DNA of 43,817 nt, from positions 1-43,817 of the forward strand of contig MVBO01000126.1 of assembly GCA_002261195.1 (NCBI GenBank), in the 5' to 3' direction. The position numbers and the translations under genes are program-made. The stretch comes from Bifiguratus adelaidae (taxonomy: Eukaryota > Mucoromycota > Endogonomycetes > Endogonales). This document shows positions 33,180 to 42,709 of this stretch, piece after piece (within the stretch, counting starts at the first letter, position 1; every line of letters starts with the position of its first letter). The notes beneath the pieces are model-generated. The model was not told the origin of the DNA, made no database searches, and worked only from the letters and a program-made list of their open reading frames with translations.

Positions 33180-36100
33180 CTATGCTGCAGCATCGCTGGA
33201 TACCGAACCCACATTCAAACCACCTGTCTGCGCATATTCAGCGAGCTTGCTAATGGCAAGGTATAGGTTGCGTTTTGCGCCATCTTTTGATGCCTCGGCG
33301 AGTTCCTTTACTTGGTGTGCAACTGTAGCATACATGCCAAGCTTGATGTCATGAAGCCAGGCCAAATCGTTGTCGGGAACTACTTCTTGTAGGAATGTCT
33401 GGACGAGATCGTTGAAGATGTCAGGCTGTTTGAGGACTTTATAGCGCAGACCTAAACGATATGTTAGTACAAGGTCTAGACAAAATGAAGGGTTCATCTT
33501 ACCCGACGTCCAGTAAAAGTTGTAGAGCACATTTGCAAATGGCTGACCGTATCGCTGCAGGTACAAATCGGTCCGTTTTCGGTACTCTTTCTGCGGTAAT
33601 GGGTGTAGAAGATCCAGTAGGAGCTCAAAGTCGTGGAAGTCTTCTGCAACGCCGATTGCTGCCTCCACTTGATCAAGATTTCGTAATCGGTCGCAAATTT
33701 CTTTACGCTGAGTTGACAGAAGATTCCTGTGGATAATTCGTCAGTCATGGAATGTGAAAGGTCTCGCCAACCCACTTGTTCTCATTTCCACTAAGCTTGG
33801 AGGCTTGCAGTTTGCAGATAAAGCTGGCTAATTCACAGAATTGACGTTGCAGTGCGCTTGCGTTTTCCCTATTGGCCGCGGACCGATTGACTCCCGTATT
33901 GCCACTCTCAGAGGCATTTGCTTTGAGTCCTTTTTCAGTCCGGTCAAAGTGTTCTTGCGCCATGGTCAAGGATTGGTCGGTCATCATCCAGTCCAGAGCA
34001 TTGTCGTCCGTCGGTAGATCATAGAATGTCTTGAATACCTCGTGAAAACGTATGGCGCCAAGAGCGACAGCGAGCAATGCGTCGTTTAAGTCTCTCAAGG
34101 TGGTCAATGATGGGGCTTCTTGCTCGTAAGTAGCAAACGAATTCTGCTGCAGAAAGACGTGCAGCTCCTGAATCTTTGAATAAAGGTCAGATACTATCGT
34201 CAGTCGATCCAAGCACACTTACATGATTTTGGACAAAGTCATGGACCCGATGGAAGATGCCACTTGTGTCCAGATGGCCAAAACTCTCGAATTCGTCCAG
34301 ATAATCCAGGAGCGCCAATCCTGCGGCCAATTTAGAGGCATCGGAGCACAGTCGACATCTCGTCGAAGGCTTCAACTGCAAAACGCAACGTTATCAGGAC
34401 ACCGCGGTATATGCCAACGACAGCTCGTCTTACCCGTGAATAATGGCCCTTATTTCGAAGAAGCTCAACTATTTTCCTTTCTTGATGCATCTTCTCACTG
34501 AGGTCTGCTTTCGGCGCGATTGTCTTTGGGCCAACTACTACAAGAATAAAGGTCGGTATACATCCTACGCTATATGCCATGGACCTCACCTCGAGTCAAC
34601 ACGTCGTGGCTGACACTGAGTACAGCCTCATCCAGATCGCCTTGCACAAAGTCGGGCAGTTCATAAGCTATTGGGTTCTGGAAAATATGAGTACCATACT
34701 ACGCCGGCAATAAGTGAACGTATTACCTCTGTAAAGTCCCCGTAGAGGACCACTTGTTCCAGCTGAGACTTGAGTAGACGTGTTTTTGGATTCTACATGA
34801 TGGAGTGAGCATGACTGCAATAATAGCGAAGCGAGAACTCACCAATTCAGCGTCAGTACTCTCTTGATCACTCAATCTAACCATCGGTAAGTTATCATTA
34901 GCGTGATTGGTGTCAAAAGCTTACCGGTTCTGTTGGCTCTTCACCGTGACCTTCAACAGGCCAGGCTTTTGTGCCAGGAACACCCAGCAATCCTCCTCTG
35001 CCTCAATTTCTGGACTCCATATTAAATCATTGCCGGTTTGCATACATATTATTGGTACTCGGAGATGAATGAGATCTTCGTGATCATCGGTATATGATAT
35101 GGTGGTGTTGATGAGGATGTTTGAAAAGCAAACGAAGGCTATTGGCCCGCCATTTGGAAGACAGAGATTGGGACTTCGGTCCTGTGGCGGTCGTTCCGGC
35201 TACTCAGATGTCAGAGAGATGAATGACCGATCAACCTTATCCTTACTCACCGGTTCGTATCGAAGACACCGTATGACTTTACCTGCAAACGGCTCGATAC
35301 CGTAGTCTCGAAGGACGTTGATCTCGACTTCCAACAAGACATACTTGATGAGCTGCATCTCTCGAAAGCTTGCCAACAAGATGGGAAACTTGAATCTGCT
35401 TGACTGTAAGATTTTCGCACCTCTCAATTGTGGAACAACGTACCTTGAGATGTCCATATCATGGATAACGACATCCAGATCCTCGCCCTCCAACCACGGA
35501 TAGCGACGAACGATAGCTTCCTTGGCCAGATCTATTACCGAAACATCCCAGAGAAGCTAGGGTTCCGTCAAGCTACATTCATACATTCCCCTCTACGTAC
35601 CGTATCCCTACCGCCACCTTGCATTCGCCAACCTTGTAATTGCACTTGACCGAGAACTAGGGTATTGAACTGCATCTCTGCGTCTTGACCCTCGTTCATG
35701 AGCCAATGCTTGGTAGAACGTATCTTGATAATCTGCCTGTTGTCGCTGAATGCTGACCGCATCATATTGCTGAAAGGTCTCAGCAGAAGACCCAGTACGT
35801 CAAGATTACCGTCGCTGCTTTGCACCGGTTCAACAAAGATTTGTGGTCCCTGCTTGTGACCAAAGCCGATCCGTGCTCGCAAGACTCTTCCTCGTGACGT
35901 TGCCATGAGCGCATTGAAGGACTAGGATGAGGTTAGCCATGGTTCGATGAGATTACGCTGAGTGTTAATGCCTTACATTTCCTTCTTGTTGTAGGCTAAC
36001 AATCTTTTCGTCTGGGTAGATGAGTGCTTGACTAGTGACATATTGACTACTGTCTGCGCCGCCAAATGTCATTGCTAGATTTGGCCAGTATCGAATTTGA

Positions 36101-37725
36101 CCGAGAGAAGTGGCGGCCATGAAGGAGATGATGGATGAAGATGATGAAGGAGCAAATAGCAATAGATAGGGCGGTTGTTTGGCGACGCGGAGATGAGCAG
36201 GTTGCGGCGAACCATCCGTGGGAAGCTCAAGTGTGAACACCATGATGGGAGGTGTGTGCGGTGACAACTGATCATTCGGAGAGTGTTACCAAGAAATGCC
36301 ATGGTTACCTCGTACGATACTTACCTTATCGTACTTCCAGATATAAGCCATACCCCTCGAAGCCACAGTCACGTACTTGAGCGATACATTGATGTAGGCG
36401 GCGATATCCACAGTGTCCAAACCTGCAAAGAGAATTAGGAGCCAAATCAACCATTCCTGTTACTCGCCATCACCTTGATTTCGCTCCAGCTCGCTCTCCA
36501 CTACTTCAGGTAAACCTCCTTCAACGCGAACAAGATGAGCTTCATTGCGCGAAAGGCAGCCATCAGCCCTCACGGTATACATGGGTTGATATTGCGTTTC
36601 TAGACGTTCAAACTGGGGTCGATGATCACGATCCATTATGTCTGACGGGGTAGAGACAGAGGGATATGTGGAAGTGGAAAGAAACCGGGCCATATTGATG
36701 AAATTGAGCTTCGGGACGTCAGAGGGCGATGAATGGCTTTCCTGGGTCGGGGAATCGTCTTTCACTTTGTCTTGCTCGGGTTGTGTCTTGGTATCTGCAG
36801 GTTGCATGGCTGTTGCATGCTCTGCTTTTTGACTCGTGGAGTTTTGGGGTGCGTCGGCAGCATTCTCTGATTGCTTTGGTTCTTCTTCAGCAGGTAATAT
36901 CGGCAGTTCATCTCCTTCGATGTCCTTTTTCGTTTCTGATGATGGAGATTTGTCCTCTTCCGTCATTTTCGCCAGATCGAAGGTGACCTCCTTGGGTTCC
37001 AGTGTCTCTTGCAAAGGCTTTCTGGCAACTTCTTCTCCTTGCGCAGGTTCCTCGGTCGCTTCAGGAGGCTCGACAGCATTTGCCGCGTCTGATTTGTCGT
37101 TATCTACCTCCTCGCTCGAAACTGCCTCTTCCTGAATGTCTGATTTGGCCGCAGTGGAAGCCTTTGCGGCTTTCTTCCTCTTGTTTCTCTTCTTTTTGGC
37201 GTTCTTTGAAGGTTGCGCGTTCTCCTTGCTTTCTTCTGTAGACTCTGCCTTTGCTGAGCTTTCCGGCGCGTCCTCATCTGCCTGAGTGGTCTTTAAGCTT
37301 TCGGGTCGCGTCTCCTGATCCTCCATAGGCTCTGTTGTTGGTTCAGAGACCGATTCAGTCCCTATGGTCGCTGGAGTCGACTGCGTACTATTGGACCCTT
37401 CTGATTTAGAAGGCCGCGCTTGAGGTGCAGCAAGTTGCCCCTTTCTGGTCTCTGCAAGACTTTGACGCCAAATGTCTAGTTCGACTTCTGAAGTATCTTG
37501 AGACATTTTGCGACTAAACGTTCCTTTTGGAGGAGAACGCGGCTCAAGCGACCGGCTGGCTCTTCGAAAGAATGGTGACTTGTTGGCTGAACGTTGTGGA
37601 AAACCAAACTGTCTGCTTTCGCCAACACCCTCGAAGGTGGTCACTGTCTGCGGTATACGCGACGGTATTCTAGAGTCCGAGCTCTGACTTTTCTCGTGTG
37701 TCAAGTCTGACGCATTCTCCTCCAT
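33180..37725 (-). CDS. NUP133: Nucleoporin Nup133 with long charged N-terminal extension
   Basis: Nup133 is a scaffold subunit of the Y-complex of the nuclear pore. The first exon (37725 to about 36472) encodes an N-terminal region of about 340 residues, rich in Glu/Lys/Ser with a basic cluster KKKRNKRKK at residues 177-185. The beta-propeller starts at YTVRADGCLSRNEAHLVRVE. It continues DTVDIAAYINVSLKYVTVAS, MAYIWKYDKLSPH, ATSLGQIRYWPNLA and RGRVLRARIGFG. The helical part includes RLLKSQLEQVVLYGDFTENP, KLAAGLALLDYLDEFESFG, GQPFANVLYNFYWTSGK and WLHDIKLGMYATVAHQVKEL, ending KLAEYAQ and stop. More than ten introns; total about 1,200 residues. The splice from the first exon (donor after ERNQ) keeps frame, so the charged region belongs to the same gene. 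Confidence 0.87.
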
Positions 37726-38171
37726 GACGCGCGCACCAAAATTTCATTGTTGTGCTCCTTTGCTTGTATGCATGCGCACTGAACACAGTTTGCCTTAGTT
37801 GTTGGTTTGAATGGTGCAATAGATAGGCTAAGAAAGTTATGAATATCGGTATATGCATGTAGCGGGATCGTTTGGCGAAGCAATGGCATAGGTGGAATTT
37901 GAGTAATGGATAGAAAGGGGTTTCCATTTGTCTCTGTATGGATTGGTTACTCCGCGATGGATTGATTTCTACGGACATCTGTTCATGTTTGCATAAGCGC
38001 ATCCATGCTTCAAGCACCACAATGAAATCAAATGTCAAATACGATATGGTCACCAGCGGGTAGCCAGTTAAGCTACAGGAGCGCATCCAAGCAAAGTATG
38101 TGAGGCAGACGAAACTTGTATTGTGCGGAATCATGATTGCTTGAAGAACATTATGAAAAGAGTCATGACTT
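37726..38171. promoter_or_regulatory. Upstream region of Nup133
   Basis: This 446-bp spacer lies between the stop of the unknown protein gene and the Nup133 ATG, both on the minus strand. A 206-codon minus-strand frame (38290-37670) spans it but overlaps both neighbours and has no recognisable domain, so I treat it as chance. No clear motif seen. Confidence 0.35.
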
Positions 38172-38714
38172 TTACAAATCACCAAGGTCATCGTCACCCA
38201 TGACAAAGTCGTCATCAGAATCATCTTCTTGCTCGGGGAAAAGCTTTCTGGCGCGGAGGTATGCGATGGAGTTGGACAAGGCTTCATCACGGACCTTCAA
38301 GGTGAAGCGACCCTTGTCAACATCAGCCTTGATGAGACCCTTGGCGAGAGTGGCATTGCCCTCGATAACTTCACCCTCATAAGGCGTGATGATTTCCGAG
38401 AGCCAGTCCTTGGCGTTGATCTTGTCTTGCTTGTCGGTGGGAACGTAGGCGACAACAGCAAGGTTGGAGTTGCTAGTAGAGAAGATCATTTTGCCGACGG
38501 ATCCGGATCCACCCTTGGACTCTTCATCGTTGGGATCGATTTCCTTGTTCATCGCGTTCATGGACTCGACGGTAAGTTCGACATCACCCTCGGGCTCCTC
38601 AACCTTGGTACAGAAGAACTCAAGTCCACCCATCTCAGCGACACCAATAATCTCCACACCCCGCTTGCCACCCTCCTTGATGACGGCCTTGAGTTTCTTT
38701 TGATCAACAGACAT
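38172..38714 (-). CDS. Conserved protein of unknown function with acidic C-terminus
   Basis: An intronless coding region of 180 residues starting MSVDQKKLKAVIKEGGKRGV. The sequence has strongly constrained codon use and a folded, repeated-unit look. The first half is GVEIIGVAEMGGLEFFCTKV..GD. The second half is KMIFSTSNSNLAVVAYVP, AKDWLSEIITPYEGEVIEGN, LIKADVDKGRFTLKVRDEA and SIAYLRARKLFPEQ. It closes with an acidic DDSDDDFVMGDDDLGDL tail. From memory, similar uncharacterised proteins occur in protists, but I cannot name the family. No signal, membrane segment or catalytic motif stands out. Just upstream, a TTTCAG before TATTCATCATG suggests a 5' UTR intron. It is divergent from SCAMP across 262 bp. 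Confidence 0.82.
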   Translation of the reverse strand: MSVDQKKLKAVIKEGGKRGVEIIGVAEMGGLEFFCTKVEEPEGDVELTVESMNAMNKEIDPNDEESKGGSGSVGKMIFSTSNSNLAVVAYVPTDKQDKINAKDWLSEIITPYEGEVIEGNATLAKGLIKADVDKGRFTLKVRDEALSNSIAYLRARKLFPEQEDDSDDDFVMGDDDLGDL

Positions 38715-38892
38715 GATGAATACTGAAATGACCAAGGTCAGTGAACGGGTTCCAGTAGCTCATCTCCAGTAGCTTTGCACACCAATGATCGTATCCTAGC
38801 GCGCAATGCTCTCTCCTTCTCTTGCTCCATCTGCAACACTTACCTCTCTGTGGGAAGCAACAAACCAAAAAGCACAACAATTCAAATTTTTA

Positions 38893-38906
38893 TCACGCGA
38901 ACGTGT
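38893..38906 (+). promoter_or_regulatory. CACG-N4-CGTG dyad in the SCAMP divergent promoter
   Basis: The same 14-mer as at 3651-3664. It lies 71 bp upstream of the SCAMP ATG and about 180 bp upstream of the opposite gene. A half-CRE (ATGACGTA) follows at about 38917. Confidence 0.3.
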
Positions 38907-38976
38907 TCCAATATGATGACGTAGACAAATTAACCATTTGGCTGGGCGCACGTTCCTTGGCTTTGTAGCGCACACC

Positions 38977-40043
38977 ATGTCTCAGAACCCCTTCTCAGAT
39001 CCAGAGAATCCCTTCCAGGATCCCTCCATCACCTCCGCATTACAGTCTCATCATAGAACTGAACCAGCTTATCAGTATGATGACGCTGATGAGCACGAAC
39101 ACTTTACTTCCATTACACAACTCGACGACTATTCGCCTGCCAAGCCCGCCGCCGACCTTTCAACACCTTCAGAGAATGCGCAGAAGCTCGGTCAGAATGG
39201 ATTCTCATTTGGTTCAGATAGTCGTGAAGCAGAGCTGGAGAGACGCGAGCGCGAATTAGAGGAACGTGAACGGGCATTGAGGGACCGGCAACAGGATCTG
39301 AACCGTTCAGGCGTGCGGAAGGCCAACAACTTTCCACCCTTCTTTCCGCTCATTTTCATGGATATCAGCTTTGAGATTCCATTGGAGCATCAAAAAACGG
39401 TGACCTGGATCTTTCGGTCATGGCTTGCCTTTATCGCGACTCTTGCCATGAACTTTGTCGCCTGTCTCATCCTGCTATTCTCTCATCCGCCGAGTGTGAC
39501 CAGTGCGCCTGCCGATTTTGGAGTCGCTTTGACCACTTTGTTCACACACAGCTTGCTCAGCTTCTTTCTCTGGTACCGACCAGTCTACAATGCCTACATG
39601 AAAGAGGTGTCTCTTTACTATTGTAAGTAACGCAGGTACACTGCTTTGGCGCGTATACTCACCCGAAGGCCTTCTCTTAGACTTTTACTTTGTGTTTGGT
39701 GGTATTCAATGCCTATACCTAATCTACATGGCGCTTGGCATCCCCAACACGTAAGTGCGTACACAGGCGACCAGTAATCACGGCATTGACCATGCATTGT
39801 AGCGGTGGCGCTGGATTGATCCTCTTGGTTACACTCTTTTCCGATGGGTGGATATTGTCAGGTGTCTTTACCCTAATCTCCACGCTTCTCTGGCTTGGTA
39901 CAGCCGGCCTGCATTGCTACTGCTTCAAAAAGACCTACGATCAGTACAAGAACGCGGGCCACACGTTTACAGAGGCAAAGCGAGATGCTTACAGTCATAT
40001 GGCCAGAGGTGGAGCTCATGCGGCTGCTGCTGGATATGTATAG
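38977..40043 (+). CDS. Secretory carrier-associated membrane protein (SCAMP)
   Basis: SCAMPs are four-TM proteins of recycling endosomes and post-Golgi vesicles. The protein starts MSQNPFSDPENPF, with the NPF-type motifs that bind EH domains. A short coiled coil follows (ELERRERELEERERALRDRQ, near residue 90), then NFPPFFPLIFMDISFEIPLE, the SCAMP signature before TM1. Four membrane segments are visible, with LFFLWYRPVYNAYMKE-type sequence between TM2 and TM3 and GGAGLI before TM4. Two or three short introns (about 39624-39680, 39751-39802). The C-terminus GHTFTEAKRDAYSHMARGG matches the usual tail. About 310 residues, as in animal and plant SCAMPs. The ATG at 38977 is chosen over an upstream in-frame one at 38938 because the NPF start is conserved. 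Confidence 0.93.
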
Positions 40044-40090
40044 AATAACGTTTCTGTTGTATACCCTCAAATGCGCATGCAAGCCAACGC

Positions 40091-40097
40091 TATAAAA
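40091..40097 (+). promoter_or_regulatory. TATA box of the DUF1647-type gene
   Basis: TATAAAA lies about 150 bp upstream of the ATG at 40248, in the 204-bp spacer after SCAMP. Confidence 0.4.
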
Positions 40098-40247
40098 ATA
40101 CCCGCGCCGGATCACCACTTTCCATATAAGGATTTCATTTGTGCAAACCCGTGCTGTTTGCTTGATTTCCGGCTGGGTGAGATTGAAAGCAAAAGCACCA
40201 GCCGGCGGTCCTTACAGCTTGTTCCTGTTCCCATTCGTCATCGCACG

Positions 40248-41267
40248 ATGGATGGACATGGCCTTGGCTTTATCCATGGAGTATCCATTGTCATCATCTT
40301 GACGTATATAGTCTATGTAACCCACAATCAGAGCGCGAGCGTGCTTGGTAGGTACAATGCACGTTCCAAAACCATTGGCTCATTCATCGAATCAGATGAT
40401 AGAGGGCTCGGTAGGCTTCAAGAGGTCCTGACGCTCAACACGACCTCATCCTCCGACTTTCCTTTTACTATCGTGACTGCCGCTAGTTCAAATCACTTTT
40501 GCTCACTGGAGCATTATCTATACTCCCTGCATGCCATCCGAAAGCAGGTTCCAAAGGACAAGTTTCCACGGATTGTGGTGTATGACATTGGACTGAAGGC
40601 AGAACAACTACCAGTCATGGATCAATTGGTAGAAAACGGCCTGGTGAACGATCACCATCAACTAGACTTTAGCAGGCATCCCTCCTTTTGGAACCTTCGA
40701 AAGAATCGGGGTGAATACGCATGGAAGACGGGTATCGTGAATGAAGTCCGACAACGGATCGGAGGCGTAATAATCTGGTTGGATTCAGGAGACGTGCCCA
40801 ACAAGAATTTCATCCTCAAGGTACCTCTCTATATACGCAAACACGGTCTTTGGTCGCCTAGTTCATCAGGGACAATGAATGCCTACACGCATCAAGGCAT
40901 GTTTAATTACTTTGGGGCCAATAGGAAGAAATATGCCAGGAAGCGGAATTGCAATGGAGCCGCTTTTGGATTTGACTCTGATAACGAAATTATCGTGAGG
41001 GATATTATTGTGCCATGGTATGAATGTGGGTTGGATCAGAACTGTATTGCGCCGCCTGAATCATCTCGCGCCAACCATCGGCAGGATCAAGCGGCGTTCA
41101 CCTTTTTGGTCTATAGAGCCGATTATCTCTGTACGGTGCATCCGCAGGAATATGGGGTCAAGGTCCACGAGGATGGAAAGTGTAAGCAAAAGTTGAAAAA
41201 GTTGGACGAGGCAGGAGAGTTATTTCATCCGTCGGGAATAGGTACGATTGGTGAGCCTGTGGCATAA
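40248..41267 (+). CDS. DUF1647-like, putative type II membrane glycosyltransferase
   Basis: An intronless 339-residue protein. A start at 40248 (MDGHGLGFIHG) places a single signal-anchor helix VSIVIILTYIVYVTH at residues 12-27, as in Golgi type II enzymes. The lumenal part has a glycosyltransferase-like look: PFTIVTAASSNHFCSLEHYL, KFPRIVVYDIGL, YAWKTGIVNEV, VIIWLDSGDVP (a DxGD acidic motif in the position of a DxD), and ANHRQDQAAFTFLVYRADYL near the end. These blocks match the DUF1647 group known from fungi and nematodes. The reaction is not known. The open frame extends upstream to 40071 but that part looks non-coding. N-glycosylation sites are present. Confidence 0.8.
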   Translation: MDGHGLGFIHGVSIVIILTYIVYVTHNQSASVLGRYNARSKTIGSFIESDDRGLGRLQEVLTLNTTSSSDFPFTIVTAASSNHFCSLEHYLYSLHAIRKQVPKDKFPRIVVYDIGLKAEQLPVMDQLVENGLVNDHHQLDFSRHPSFWNLRKNRGEYAWKTGIVNEVRQRIGGVIIWLDSGDVPNKNFILKVPLYIRKHGLWSPSSSGTMNAYTHQGMFNYFGANRKKYARKRNCNGAAFGFDSDNEIIVRDIIVPWYECGLDQNCIAPPESSRANHRQDQAAFTFLVYRADYLCTVHPQEYGVKVHEDGKCKQKLKKLDEAGELFHPSGIGTIGEPVA

Positions 41268-41450
41268 CGCTTATCTGATCCATTGGAACCTCTAGATCCT
41301 CCAAACCAAGCACCCAAGAATTCTCCTGGAAACGCCTTGGTCGAAGCACTAGCAGAAGAGATAGACAATGTAACATAAAATGTATGTATAGTCTATGGAG
41401 AAGTCTACTTTAATACTCTTACAAGCCGTGTTGCAGGCTATAATGATACT

Positions 41451-42064
41451 CTACAATATTTTTTTGAGCACCTTAAAGTGCATGTCCTTCTGTTTGAGCA
41501 ACTCGGGCCAGGGGAATGGTTGCGTGCTGCCGCTGTCTACAAAGCCCATCCTGGTGTACCACTTTAGAATATCATCTCTGTTCCTCAAGACCCAAATGAC
41601 GCCTTTGCTCAACTTGAGATCCTTCTTGCTGTACTCGAGAGCAGTTCGGACAAGCTTTGAGCCAATGCCTTTTGATTGAAAGGTGGGATCAACCGACAGT
41701 AAGCCAATGAGCGCTTCATCGTGGTCCGGTTTCGGCTCCAGTTGGATCGTTCCTACCACTCGGTCCGGGACAGAGAGATCCGTCGATCGCTGGAAAGCGA
41801 ATAGCAAAATATCCGGCTGATGGTTATCTTCGATAAACTCGCGTAGATTCTCTTCCGAGATGCGCTCACCCGAGACGATATGTGCTTCGGTGGTCCATGA
41901 CGCCTCTATATGCACTCAACCTGGCTCAGTCGAACATTCGCCCTGCTCATGATGTCAGTCTTACCTGACCGGTAGGCTGCATAAATCATCTTGCAGACTT
42001 GCGGCACATGAACAGCGTCTGCTGGTACACACGGTCGAATGTAAATGTCATCGGATGCTGCCAT
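41451..42064 (-). CDS. GNAT-family N-acetyltransferase
   Basis: Two exons: MAASDDIYIRPCVPADAVHV... to about 41969, and the second from about 41909 beginning EASWTTEAHIVSGERIS. The intron (GTAAGACTG ... GCATATAG) keeps frame. The acetyl-CoA-binding motif A is clear: LLSVDPTFQSKGIGSKLVRT, with the Q-x-x-G-x-G loop. It is followed by GVIWVLRNRDDILKWYTRMG, the family's beta-6/alpha-4 region with the usual Tyr. About 185 residues. Similar single-domain GNATs are common in fungi and act on small molecules or antibiotics, but the substrate is not predictable. It starts a 162-bp divergent region with the next plus-strand gene. Confidence 0.88.
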
Positions 42065-42226
42065 GGTCAACCTGTAGAAGGGAAACCCTTGATCTGAGAC
42101 AGGTTCGCGTCAAAGAGGCGTGAGATCTGCTCGCGGTGAGCGACCTTTTTAAGTCATCACGCACATCGTGGATGTTATTATGGCACTCTACACTAGGCAT
42201 TGAATCTTAAGTGGAATGTATTCCAC

Positions 42227-42505
42227 ATGCTTTCGATCCGTGTCAATCGGTACCCCATATTCTCTGCCTTGTACTGGACACTTGTCATGCTCGTTGCACG
42301 CATTGTAGATCATCGACCCTACTCCACAGCGGATATTTCCACCCCTGGTGAGAAAGCCAAGTTGATCGGGAAAGCCGCTATGGAAGAAAATGTGTCACGA
42401 TTGCAGAGTTTTCGTTCCCTGAAGATGAATTACTATGAATGGCGCAAGACGGAAGGAGGGTACCGCTATATGTCGGCATTTCGTTGGATGGGCGTACGGG
42501 GTTGA
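42227..42505 (+). CDS. Small hypothetical membrane protein
   Basis: A 92-codon frame starting MLSIRVNRYPIFSALYWTLV. One probable membrane segment (residues 9-25, IFSALYWTLVMLVARIV) is followed by a soluble tail with KAKLIGKAAMEENVSRLQSF and a Tyr/Arg-rich end. The Arg-containing N-terminus would suit a small mitochondrial inner-membrane protein, but I do not recognise a family. It lies 162 bp from the divergent GNAT gene. It may be a whole short gene or one exon of a longer one. Confidence 0.45.
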   Translation: MLSIRVNRYPIFSALYWTLVMLVARIVDHRPYSTADISTPGEKAKLIGKAAMEENVSRLQSFRSLKMNYYEWRKTEGGYRYMSAFRWMGVRG

Positions 42506-42709
42506 TTAGATCGATGTGTGTAACCTGCGAGGATTACGGGGAAAGGTGAAGCGAATTTAATATGGATGTGTCGTGCCATGGACAGGCGCAATATGCGTTT
42601 CCGATTCACCGCCATTCGATGGCTTTATGCTGGTAGGATGATGAGATGTTGAAATGATCATTGCTCAAGGAGATGAAGCTTTAGCACTCCCAATTGTTTC
42701 TGCTACCTA
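42506..42709. other. Spacer before the GH81 gene
   Basis: No gene supported. It should contain the promoter and any signal-peptide exon of the GH81 gene, but I could not identify either. Confidence 0.3.

Noticed and set aside
37670-38290. 206-codon minus-strand open frame spanning the Nup133 upstream region
   Set aside because: It overlaps the ends of two well-supported genes in another frame, has no domain, and its composition (Met, Cys, His-rich) looks non-coding.
38938-38976. Upstream in-frame start for SCAMP
   Set aside because: The conserved SCAMP N-terminus begins at the NPF motif right after the ATG at 38977; the earlier residues look like leader sequence.
40071-40247. Upstream extension of the DUF1647-like protein
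   Set aside because: The region holds a TATA box, and the translated part lacks homology. The signal-anchor helix sits right after the ATG at 40248.
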